This document shows, piece after piece, positions 28,121 through 35,577 of a stretch of DNA of 50,458 bases. A model generated the notes under the pieces. That model made no database searches and was not told the DNA's origin. It saw only the letters and a program-made list of their open reading frames with translations. Within the stretch, counting starts at the first letter, position 1. Each line of letters opens with the position of its first letter. The translations under genes and the position numbers were made by a program. The DNA comes from Pseudomonas floridensis (GTDB taxonomy: Bacteria > Pseudomonadota > Gammaproteobacteria > Pseudomonadales > Pseudomonadaceae): the NCBI RefSeq assembly GCF_002087235.1, contig NZ_MUIO01000043.1, positions 1 to 50,458 of the forward strand, in the 5' to 3' direction.

Positions 28121-28139
28121 CTGAACGCAATCCTGAACG
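28121..28139. promoter_or_regulatory. Direct repeat in the divergent pump/two-component promoter region
   Basis: CTGAACG occurs at 28121-28127 and again at 28133-28139, a 12-bp period. OmpR-family regulators typically bind direct repeats about one helical turn apart. The site lies in the 98-bp region between the outer membrane factor and the response regulator starts, so it is a candidate binding site for the latter. Confidence 0.4.
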
Positions 28140-28194
28140 TCGACTTTCAATAAACCGTTCGTGAATTATCAAGATTTGATCAAGAGGCGGCTCT

Positions 28195-28884
28195 GTGTCA
28201 GGAAAACGTATTCTGGTTGTCGAAGACGATGCCGACAGCGCCAGCATTCTGGAGGCTTACCTGCTACGCGACGGGTTCATCGTCGGCCTCGCGGAAAATG
28301 GCCAGCGTGGCATCGACATGCACCGCCAATGGAAACCCGATCTGATTCTGCTGGATGTGATGTTGCCGCTGGTCAGCGGCACCGACGTGCTGTCGACCGT
28401 CAGGCGCTGCAGCAATACCCCGGTCATCATGGTCACCGCCATGGGCGATGAACCGGAGAAACTCGGTGCGTTGCGCTACGGTGCGGATGACTACGTGGTC
28501 AAGCCCTACAACCCCAAGGAAGTGGTCGCACGCGTGCACGCGGTCTTGCGTCGTTCGCAACCCGGCGGCGGTAACGAGCGGCACTTGCGCTATAAGGATC
28601 TGCTGGTCGATCTGGAAGCAGTGACGGCCAGTATCGAAGGGCTTGAAGGCGACGACACGCTGCTGGATCTGACGCCCACCGAATTCAAGATTCTGTCCAC
28701 TCTGCTGAGAACCCCGTCGAAAGCCTTCACGCGCGAGGAACTGCTCGAGATCTGCCTGCCGGAAAGCGAGGCGCTGGCGCGCGTGGTGGATGCGCATGTG
28801 CATAATCTGCGGCGCAAGCTGGAGGTGCACGGCATCGATAACGTGCTGGTCACCGTTCGCTCCGTCGGCTACCGGTTCAGGTGA
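28195..28884 (+). CDS. OmpR-family response regulator
   Basis: Cytosolic two-component transcription factor of 229 residues. The receiver domain (about 4-118) has the acidic pair D11-D12, the phosphoacceptor D54 in LILLDVMLP, T81 and K103 in VVKPYNPKE. The winged-helix effector (about 130-229) ends in the typical VRSVGYRFR. The GTG start is preceded by AAGAGG about 7 nt upstream. The histidine kinase gene follows directly. Divergent placement next to the RND operon makes that operon the likely target, as in BaeR- or ParR-type systems. Confidence 0.94.
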   Translation: MSGKRILVVEDDADSASILEAYLLRDGFIVGLAENGQRGIDMHRQWKPDLILLDVMLPLVSGTDVLSTVRRCSNTPVIMVTAMGDEPEKLGALRYGADDYVVKPYNPKEVVARVHAVLRRSQPGGGNERHLRYKDLLVDLEAVTASIEGLEGDDTLLDLTPTEFKILSTLLRTPSKAFTREELLEICLPESEALARVVDAHVHNLRRKLEVHGIDNVLVTVRSVGYRFR

Positions 28885-28889
28885 TCGCC

Positions 28890-30065
28890 ATGTCGCCTCG
28901 ATCCAGTTCGAAACCAAGACCGCTGTGGCACTGGGTCGGGATGCGCATGAGCATGCTGGCAATCGGTGCCGTCATCGTGATCGCATTCAGCATGTGGCTA
29001 CATGTCACGGTAACCGACTGGCTCACGCTGCAAGCCGTGCCCGAGAACGTGCGCACGGAATTGCAGCAGTTGCAGGCCGAGCCGGACCTGAACATCGCAC
29101 GGCTGCGTGAATTGTTCATGCAGTACTACCCGACCGAATACATGCTGCCGGGCATTGCCAATCAGGAGTGGTGGCTGCTCGCCGGGCTGGTCGGGGTAGC
29201 GATACCGGTTATCATCTTTTTCGGGTTTCTGTTTTCGCGCCCCTTGTCGAGCCAGTTTTCCTCGATTGCCAAGGGCGCGCGTCAGGTCGCCCAGGGTGAT
29301 TTCAAGACCCGCCTGCCCGCCAGTGAGCACGGGCCGGATGAACTGCAATCACTGGTCAGCGACTTCAATAGCATGACCACGCAGCTCGAGCGTTATGAAC
29401 TCGAAGTGAGCGAATCCAGCGCCATGATTGCCCATGAGTTGCGCACCCCTCTGAATGCCGCCATGGGCCGGGTTCAGGGCATGATCGACGAGGTATTCCC
29501 GCGTGACCTGACGCAACTGGAAATGGTCAGCCGCCAGCTCCATCAACTGAATAACCTGGTCAATGACCTGCACCTGCTGTCGCTGGCCAGCGCGGGTCAA
29601 CTGGTCCTGAACAAGACGCTGTTTGCGTTGAAAACCCTGGTGACCGAGCGGCTGGACTGGTTTGCCGCCCAGCTTGAGGACGCAGGCATCGATGTCAGCC
29701 TGGAGATACCGGCGGCACTGTGCCTGACGGCGGATCGCGATCGACTCGGTCAGGTCGTCAACATCCTGGTCGATAACGCGCTGCGCTATTCGGCGCAGGG
29801 CCGCGAGCTACGCATTGCCGCCACAGTGGATGACCGCCATGTGCAACTGACCTTCGCCGACAGAGGGCCGGGCTTTGGCGCCGAAAACCTCGAGCAGGTG
29901 TTCGATCGTTTCTGGCGCGCAGAGCGCTCCCGGGCCCGCTACTCGGGTGGTAGCGGGCTTGGGTTGTCCATCGCACGAGCCGTCTGTCAGGCGCATGATG
30001 CGACCATCGGCGCACAGAACCGACCGGGCGGCGGTTCGGTGATCCGCCTGTTGATCCCGGTCTGA
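28890..30065 (+). CDS. Sensor histidine kinase
   Basis: Inner-membrane kinase of 391 residues that should phosphorylate the response regulator encoded just upstream. Membrane segments lie at about 22-40 and 96-116 around a short periplasmic loop of about 55 residues. A HAMP domain follows at about 117-170. The dimerisation/phosphoacceptor helix has H182 in AMIAHELRTPLNA. The ATPase domain shows NILVDNALRYS (N box), DRGPGFG (G1) and GGSGLGLSIA (G2). ATG 28890 has AGGTGA upstream; GTG 28881 is an alternative that overlaps the regulator stop. The small sensor loop suggests detection of an envelope-level signal. It ends 10 bp from the convergent carboxypeptidase gene. Confidence 0.94.
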   Translation: MSPRSSSKPRPLWHWVGMRMSMLAIGAVIVIAFSMWLHVTVTDWLTLQAVPENVRTELQQLQAEPDLNIARLRELFMQYYPTEYMLPGIANQEWWLLAGLVGVAIPVIIFFGFLFSRPLSSQFSSIAKGARQVAQGDFKTRLPASEHGPDELQSLVSDFNSMTTQLERYELEVSESSAMIAHELRTPLNAAMGRVQGMIDEVFPRDLTQLEMVSRQLHQLNNLVNDLHLLSLASAGQLVLNKTLFALKTLVTERLDWFAAQLEDAGIDVSLEIPAALCLTADRDRLGQVVNILVDNALRYSAQGRELRIAATVDDRHVQLTFADRGPGFGAENLEQVFDRFWRAERSRARYSGGSGLGLSIARAVCQAHDATIGAQNRPGGGSVIRLLIPV

Positions 30066-30075
30066 TCCCACCCTC

Positions 30076-31326
30076 CTACTGAGCGCCGGCGACCTTCATG
30101 ATCATCCGCGACAGCAGATAGATGCGCGGTGCCACGCTGGCCACTTCGGCGTATTCCTCGGGGGTGTGAATGTTGCCGCCGACGATGCCGAAGCCATCCA
30201 GCGTCGGTGTGCCGACACTGGCCGACAGACTGGAGTCCGCCGCCCCGCCGCTGCCTTCGATGGTCAGTGTGCGTCCCAACTCGCCGTAGATGCCCTGCGC
30301 CAGCGCCACCAGCGCGTCCGACTCGGGCGTCTGCGGCATGGGCGGCAGGCCCCGCACCAGACTGGTCTTGACTTCGGTGTCGGGAATCAGCTTGTTCGCC
30401 GACACCTTGGCCATGTCCTGCTCGATGCGGTCGAACTCTTCCGGAAGCACCGCACGCACATCGCCCTTGGCGCTGGCCTGATCGGGAATCACATTGGTCC
30501 GGTCGCCCGCCTTGAGCACGGTGAAATTGATGGTGGTCTTCTTCTCTTGGTCGCCGAGTTTGCCCAATTGCAGAATCTGATGAGCCACCTCGCTGGCGGC
30601 ATTGCGTCCCAGTTCAGGCGCTACCCCTGCGTGCGAGGCTTTGCCCTTGACTTCGACCAGCGCCGTGGCAACGCCTTTGCGCCACACCACCAAACCATCG
30701 GCAGGTCGGCCAGGTTCCAGGTTGAGCGTGACATCATGCGCCCTGGCGGTTTTCTTGATCAGTTCGGTGCCGACTGAAGAACCGGTCTCTTCGCTTGCAT
30801 CGAGCAGCACGGTGATCTGCGCGTAGTCCTTGAAATCAAGGTCATGCAGTACCTTGAGTGCATAGATTGCCGCAACGATGCCGCCCTTGTCGTCCATCAC
30901 GCCAGGACCGTAGGCTCGGCCATCCTTGATGTGAAACGGGCGCTCGGCGGCAGTGCCTTCCTTGAACACCGTGTCCATGTGCGCCATCAGCAGAATCTTC
31001 TTCTTGCCAGTGCCTTTGAGCGTGGCCAGAACGTGGTTGCTGGCTTCCGGTGCATTGGGCACCAGCTCGATGGTTGCGCCGAGCTTTTTCAATTCCTCGA
31101 TCGCAATGTCGCTGACCTGACCCAGGCCTTGGGTGTAGCCCGAACCTGAATCGATATTCACCAGCCGTTCGAGCAACTTGAGGGCGTCGTCCTTGTACTG
31201 CTCGGAACCGGTTTGAATCTTCTGATGCGGTTCGGCCACGGCCATGGGTGTCAGTAAAGGAAGTGCCGTCAGCGTGAGAGCGAGTCCGAGTCGAACGGCC
31301 AGTGGCGAGCGGGAAAATGAGCGCAT
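30076..31326 (-). CDS. Secreted M20 zinc carboxypeptidase (glutamate carboxypeptidase/CPG2-like)
   Basis: Predicted periplasmic zinc metallopeptidase of 416 residues with a signal peptide (LGLALTLTALPLLTPMAVA). Metal-ligand and catalytic positions of the M20 family are visible: H116 in MAHMDTV, D145 in GPGVMDDKGG, E179-E180 in DASEETGS, E204 in NLEPGR and H387 in GGNIHTPEEY. A lid/dimerisation domain lies between about residues 213 and 325. Length and motifs match Pseudomonas CPG2, which removes C-terminal glutamate from folate and related compounds. The actual substrate is not certain. It is a single gene, convergent with the kinase gene. Confidence 0.9.
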   Translation of the reverse strand: MRSFSRSPLAVRLGLALTLTALPLLTPMAVAEPHQKIQTGSEQYKDDALKLLERLVNIDSGSGYTQGLGQVSDIAIEELKKLGATIELVPNAPEASNHVLATLKGTGKKKILLMAHMDTVFKEGTAAERPFHIKDGRAYGPGVMDDKGGIVAAIYALKVLHDLDFKDYAQITVLLDASEETGSSVGTELIKKTARAHDVTLNLEPGRPADGLVVWRKGVATALVEVKGKASHAGVAPELGRNAASEVAHQILQLGKLGDQEKKTTINFTVLKAGDRTNVIPDQASAKGDVRAVLPEEFDRIEQDMAKVSANKLIPDTEVKTSLVRGLPPMPQTPESDALVALAQGIYGELGRTLTIEGSGGAADSSLSASVGTPTLDGFGIVGGNIHTPEEYAEVASVAPRIYLLSRMIMKVAGAQ

Positions 31327-31349
31327 GCGGAGTCAGTCCTTGAGCGTGA

Positions 31350-31365
31350 TTGGAAACGTTTCAAG
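31350..31365. promoter_or_regulatory. Palindromic operator-like site upstream of the carboxypeptidase gene
   Basis: The core GAAACGTTTC (31353-31362) is a perfect 10-bp palindrome within TTGGAAACGTTTCAAG. It lies about 27 bp upstream of the carboxypeptidase start. Palindromes of this type are bound by LacI/GalR-family repressors such as Cra/FruR. Which regulator, if any, binds here is unknown. Confidence 0.35.
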
Positions 31366-31587
31366 AACCTACCTCAAGCGAGCTCATCGGAACAGGCATT
31401 CATGCCCTCGGACCAGGCAACCCATGCGGTAAACGTCTGGTTAACCTGCCGTAGGAAAGTCGCTGAAGCAGCGTCTGAAGACGGGCCGCCGACAGGAACT
31501 GGACAGCCCTTCGGCATGACGTTAACGTAAGCGGCAACCAAAATCGCAGTCATCACATCTCGACAATAAAAATACTGAGGATGCGAC

Positions 31588-33267
31588 ATGCTGAGTTATT
31601 CCGCTGGATTACAACACCCGCCCCTGCTCGATCAGACCCTTGGCGCTGCACTGACCGAGGCCGTCGCGCGCTGGCCAGAGCAGGACGCCTTGATCGTGCC
31701 TTTTCAGCAGTTGCGCTACAGCTGGCGGGAACTCGGGCACGAGGTCGATACGCTGGCCCGCGCGCTGCTTGCACTGGGCATCGACAAAGGCCAGCGGATC
31801 GGCCTCTGGGCACCCAACTGTGCTCAGTGGTGCATCACCCAACTGGCCAGCGCGAAGATCGGCGCGGTGCTGGTCAATATCAATCCTGCCTATCGCACCT
31901 CGGAACTGACTTACGCGTTGCAGCGCTCAGGCTGCTCGTGGCTGGTAACAGCCGATCGTTTCAAGGATTCGGATTATCACGCGATGCTCGGGCAGATCGT
32001 TCCGCACCTGTTGACGCACGACGCAAACGGTTGGTCTTGCGACGAACTGCCCATGTTGCGCGGTGTAATCAGCCTGGCCGAGGATCCGCCGTCAGGCATG
32101 CTGCCCTGGCGTACGCTGTACCCGCTTGCCGAGTCGGTAAGCCAGAGTGACCTCGATCAGCGCGCCGCCAGCCTCGACGCCAATGACCCGATCAACATTC
32201 AGTACACCTCCGGCACCACCGGCTTTCCCAAAGGTGCCACGCTGAGCCATCGCAACATTCTCAACAATGGCTACATGGTCGGCCACAACCTGGGGCTGGG
32301 GCCTTCGGACCGTCTTGTCATCCCGGTGCCGCTTTATCACTGTTTCGGCATGGTAATGGGCAACCTGGCCTGCCTCACCCTGGGCGCGACGATGATCTAC
32401 CCGGCGCCTTCGTTCGAGCCTCTGGCGACACTGCAGGCGGTTGCCAGCGAGCACGCGACGTTTCTGTATGGCGTGCCGACCATGTTCATCAAGGAACTCG
32501 ACCTGCCCGAACGGCAAACGCTGGACCTGTCGAGCCTCAAGGGCGGAATCATGGCGGGCAGCATCTGCCCTATCGAAGTGATGCGCCAGGTCATCGATCA
32601 GATGCACATGAAGGGTGTCCAGATCGCCTACGGCATGACCGAAACCAGCCCGGTGTCGCTGCAAACCGCCAACGACGACCCGTTGGAGTTGCGCGTGACC
32701 AGTGTCGGCCGCACTCAGCCGCATCTGGAACACAAGGTCATCGACACTGACGGCAATACGCTCGAGCGTGGTGAAGTTGGCGAGCTCTGCACGCGGGGCT
32801 ACAGCGTGATGCTCGGGTACTGGCAAGACCCCGACGCCACCGCGAGGGACATTGATGCCGATGGCTGGATGCACACCGCAGATCTGGTGCGGATGGACGC
32901 CGACGGCTACGTGACGATCGTGGGCCGCAGCAAGGACATGATCATTCGTGGCGGCGAGAACATCTACCCACGCGAGATCGAAGAGCTGTTGTTGCAGCAC
33001 GCCGGTATCGCCGAGGCCTATGTCGTCGGCGTTCCCTGTCAGCGATACGGCGAGGAACTGGTGGCCTGGGTCAGGCTGCATCCCGGCCACCGTTGTGACG
33101 ATCTGGCGCTGCGGGACTTCTTTCGCCCTCGCGTGGCGCATTTCAAGGTGCCAAGGCACTTCTTTTTCGTCGATGAATTTCCCATGACCGTCACCGGTAA
33201 AGTGCAGAAATTCCGAATGCGGGAGATCAGTGTGCAGCGCTTGAACGCGGGCGGCGAGTCCGGCTGA
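31588..33267 (+). CDS. AMP-binding fatty acyl-CoA synthetase
   Basis: Cytosolic adenylate-forming enzyme of 559 residues that activates a carboxylic acid, probably a medium- or long-chain fatty acid, to its CoA thioester through an acyl-AMP. The phosphate-binding loop [16 protein letters not shown] lies near residue 207. The A5 motif [10 protein letters not shown], the Asp-containing GWMHTADLV, the hinge region [21 protein letters not shown] and the C-terminal catalytic Lys region [15 protein letters not shown] are all present. The ATG is preceded by GAGG 7 nt upstream. The gene stands alone between the carboxypeptidase and the glycosidase genes. Substrate range cannot be fixed from the sequence. 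Confidence 0.93.
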   Translation: MLSYSAGLQHPPLLDQTLGAALTEAVARWPEQDALIVPFQQLRYSWRELGHEVDTLARALLALGIDKGQRIGLWAPNCAQWCITQLASAKIGAVLVNINPAYRTSELTYALQRSGCSWLVTADRFKDSDYHAMLGQIVPHLLTHDANGWSCDELPMLRGVISLAEDPPSGMLPWRTLYPLAESVSQSDLDQRAASLDANDPINIQYTSGTTGFPKGATLSHRNILNNGYMVGHNLGLGPSDRLVIPVPLYHCFGMVMGNLACLTLGATMIYPAPSFEPLATLQAVASEHATFLYGVPTMFIKELDLPERQTLDLSSLKGGIMAGSICPIEVMRQVIDQMHMKGVQIAYGMTETSPVSLQTANDDPLELRVTSVGRTQPHLEHKVIDTDGNTLERGEVGELCTRGYSVMLGYWQDPDATARDIDADGWMHTADLVRMDADGYVTIVGRSKDMIIRGGENIYPREIEELLLQHAGIAEAYVVGVPCQRYGEELVAWVRLHPGHRCDDLALRDFFRPRVAHFKVPRHFFFVDEFPMTVTGKVQKFRMREISVQRLNAGGESG

Positions 33268-33345
33268 AGCACCTGCTCGTCCCGCCTTAGCGAAGACTTT
33301 CGCCGCAGGTTGCGCTAACGTTCCCTCCCGTCACCCAATCGTTGT

Positions 33346-33365
33346 GATGGCTGTCGCCAGCCATC
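33346..33365. other. Perfect 8-bp hairpin downstream of the acyl-CoA synthetase gene
   Basis: GATGGCTG (33346-33353) pairs with CAGCCATC (33358-33365) around a TCGC tetraloop. No T-tract follows, so it may be a weak terminator, a 3'-end stabiliser or an element in the leader of the glycosidase gene. Confidence 0.5.
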
Positions 33366-33454
33366 CGGGAAGCATCCACAACGCCAATAACGCCTATCTC
33401 GTCACGAAAGGGACTGCCAGATCATCAGCCACCGATTCCAGGGATGTGCGAATC

Positions 33455-34327
33455 ATGATTCTGAAAAAGGCCCCTGCAAGACTCTTCACACTGTTTGCCC
33501 TGGCGCTGCTGCTGGGCACGTTCTCCGACCTGGCCTGGACCGCTGCCAAAAGCGTCAAGCGCGGTGTCGCATACGATGTCGCCTCGTCTGCAGATCTGAG
33601 CGCTTTGGCGCCAGGCGTGAGCTGGTGGTACAACTGGAGCCCACGGCCGCACGACCGCATAGCGTCCTACGACTATGCCTCGCTGTACGACGTCGATTTC
33701 ATTCCCATGGTCTGGAACGCCAACCTCGACGACGGGCAACTGAAGCTCTATTTGCTGGCGCATCCGTCGATTCGCTACCTGCTGGTCATCAACGAACCCA
33801 ATCTGGTCGATCAGGCCAACCTGACACCTCAGGCGGTTGCGCAGTTCTGGCCACGCCTTGAACAGATCGCCGCGCAGACCGGGGTCAAACTGGTCGGCCC
33901 CGCGATGAACTGGGGAACCATGACCGGATACGGGGACCCGGTGGCGTGGCTTGACGCGTTTTATGCAGCCTATGCGTCAGCGAATCACGGACGGGATCCC
34001 CAGATCGATTACCTTGCGTTTCATTGGTACGACTACGGCATGGCCAGCATGCTTGATCGACTGTCCAGATATGGCAAGCCGTTCTGGGTAACCGAATTTG
34101 CCAATTGGCACACACTGGATGACGGGCTGCAAATCGACTCACTGGAAAAGCAGAAGCAGCAGATGGCCGAGATGGTCGCCGTGCTGGAACGGCGTGCAGA
34201 TGTGTTCCGCTACGCCTGGTTCACCGGGCGCATGGCACCTGATCCGCACTTCTCAAGCTTGCTCGATGACGAGGGCAGGCTGACTGAACTGGGTCAGTAC
34301 TACCTGTCCCTGCCCTACGGCGAATGA
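33455..34327 (+). CDS. GH128-like secreted glycosidase
   Basis: Predicted exported TIM-barrel glycoside hydrolase of 290 residues. ATG 33455 starts a clear signal peptide (KKAPARLFTLFALALLLGTF); an upstream in-frame ATG at 33344 would place 37 non-signal residues in front. Two catalytic glutamates fit family GH128: E114 in VINEPN (acid/base) and E214 in WVTEFANW (nucleophile). Further family landmarks are VSWWYNWSP near residue 55 and LAFHWYDYG near 187. GH128 members cut beta-1,3-glucans. The GH3 beta-glucosidase gene 1.2 kb downstream could finish the breakdown. Confidence 0.82.
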   Translation: MILKKAPARLFTLFALALLLGTFSDLAWTAAKSVKRGVAYDVASSADLSALAPGVSWWYNWSPRPHDRIASYDYASLYDVDFIPMVWNANLDDGQLKLYLLAHPSIRYLLVINEPNLVDQANLTPQAVAQFWPRLEQIAAQTGVKLVGPAMNWGTMTGYGDPVAWLDAFYAAYASANHGRDPQIDYLAFHWYDYGMASMLDRLSRYGKPFWVTEFANWHTLDDGLQIDSLEKQKQQMAEMVAVLERRADVFRYAWFTGRMAPDPHFSSLLDDEGRLTELGQYYLSLPYGE

Positions 34328-34369
34328 TCCGGTAACCCGCAGCATTACGAATCATCGGCGCGATCCTGT

Positions 34370-34705
34370 TCAGTTGTATTGGCGGCTCCTGACGAGCAGT
34401 GTTTCACGCTCGTCCAGCGAGGCCGCGCCGATGTCTGTCAGGCCGCTGATGATGTGCTGGGTGTAGGGAAAAGAAGGGTCGACGTCCAGCACCCGCTCCG
34501 AGATCAGCAGCCCTTCGCTTGCCAGAACGTCCACGGCCTGTACGCAGTCGACGATAGAGCAAACGCGTGCAGAGGTCCTGAGCAACTCCATGTAGATCTG
34601 TCCAAAGGTGAGCTTGCGGGAGCGATCAGGGCTCAAGCGCCTGACCACCCTCAGAATGGCCACGTCGACTCGCCCGGCCTCACCGCTGTGAGCGCACGCC
34701 ATCAT
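34370..34705 (-). CDS. Hypothetical protein
   Basis: A 111-residue soluble protein from ATG 34705; GTG 34717 and ATG 34702 are alternatives and no strong ribosome site is seen. The segment VDVAILRVVRRLSP...FGQIYMELLRTSARVCSIVDCVQAVDVLASEGLLIS suggests helices of winged-helix type. That is only an impression of fold, not a recognised family. It lies convergent to the GH128-like gene, about 40 bp from its stop, at the edge of a very AT-rich intergenic region. Confidence 0.55.
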   Translation of the reverse strand: MMACAHSGEAGRVDVAILRVVRRLSPDRSRKLTFGQIYMELLRTSARVCSIVDCVQAVDVLASEGLLISERVLDVDPSFPYTQHIISGLTDIGAASLDERETLLVRSRQYN

Positions 34706-34739
34706 GATGACGCACACACCGTGTGATAACGATCAACGC

Positions 34740-35300
34740 CGTTATAGGAAGTAAACCGATAAATAAACAGGCACATGCTTATCAGGACCTTCTTATAAAA
34801 TCCAGGCCAGATAATGATTAAAACTTGCTGTAACGCCAAAAATAAAACGTTATTCCGTTTTGTGCGAGACGGTATCAAGGCACTAAAAACATTCTGAGCC
34901 TCATGCAAAAAATCCCCTCAATACATTCAAGCCCTCGCCGTAACGGATCATCAGTACGGGTGTTTTCAGCGAGGTAGCACATGGTAGCAGAGCACTAAAC
35001 CTAATCACAGTTAGGTTTATTGAATTGGTGAAATATAGCTTTTAATTTGATTTATTTAGCAAAGTTACATAATTTTTAGCATAATAGTGAGAATTTATAT
35101 CATGAAAATCACTTAAAGCTCATTGCATGCGATCAGGACCGACTGAAAAACGACCTCAAATCTAAGGGATGGCCAAGTGGCATCATTTAATAAAATCCCT
35201 TTCCAGAATATTTTATAAAGCAGCTGAACTTCTGTATTGATTGCCGGACTTATGTTCGCTGATCGGCAGGACGCTTCGACAGCCCCCTATATTTTTCGTA
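34740..35300. other. AT-rich intergenic region
   Basis: About 560 bp without a convincing gene, far poorer in G+C than everything around it: the 60 bases 35041-35100 contain only 10 G or C. It lies upstream of the small secreted protein/GH3 operon. Such regions in Pseudomonas are typical targets of MvaT/H-NS-type silencers and of acquired DNA. A perfect inverted repeat sits at 34996-35019. Confidence 0.75.
34996..35019. promoter_or_regulatory. Perfect 9-bp inverted repeat in the AT-rich region
   Basis: TAAACCTAA (34996-35004) and TTAGGTTTA (35011-35019) are separated by the 6-bp TCACAG. It could be a regulator binding site or a small hairpin, about 295 bp upstream of the next gene start. Confidence 0.5.
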
Positions 35301-35313
35301 ACCATCAATCGAG

Positions 35314-35577
35314 ATGCCATTGATGATCAGATCCATGCTGCCTGTTTTAGGCGCTGTACTTCTGTGCGCGCAGAGTTTTTCCGCCCTGGCCGCGGATTCA
35401 ACTTCTACCGCAACTACCGGAAGGTCCGACGCGCAAGTCCGGTTGCAGGTCGAGTCCAGGCGCGACCAGATTTCGGGCGCCGACAACATCAACACACCGG
35501 TGCAGAAAGGCACCGCCGCCCTGCTCGACGCGCCAGTGGAAACCGCTGACTCGCCGCCACAGGAGCAACGCCCATGA
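35314..35577 (+). CDS. Small secreted hypothetical protein
   Basis: An 87-residue protein with a clear signal peptide (MLPVLGAVLLCAQSFSALA, cleavage expected near residue 27), followed by a polar, Thr/Ser/Gln/Asp-rich chain without predicted structure. In-frame ATGs at 35323 and 35335 are alternative starts. Its stop overlaps the GH3 start (ATGA), so the two genes are translationally coupled. No family is recognised. A role in export, anchoring or regulation of the GH3 enzyme is possible but not shown. Confidence 0.65.
   Translation: MPLMIRSMLPVLGAVLLCAQSFSALAADSTSTATTGRSDAQVRLQVESRRDQISGADNINTPVQKGTAALLDAPVETADSPPQEQRP

Noticed and set aside
31205..31245. Possible hrp box (GGAACC followed by a CCAC)
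   Set aside because: The spacing is too long for HrpL recognition and the site lies inside the carboxypeptidase coding sequence.
31374..31589. 71-codon minus-strand frame in the spacer before the acyl-CoA synthetase
   Set aside because: Overlaps the start region of the synthetase, no ribosome site, no recognisable features.
34702..34908. 68-codon minus-strand frame at the edge of the AT-rich region
   Set aside because: AT-rich sequence gives a hydrophobic-looking translation by chance; no ribosome site and it overlaps the neighbouring hypothetical gene start.
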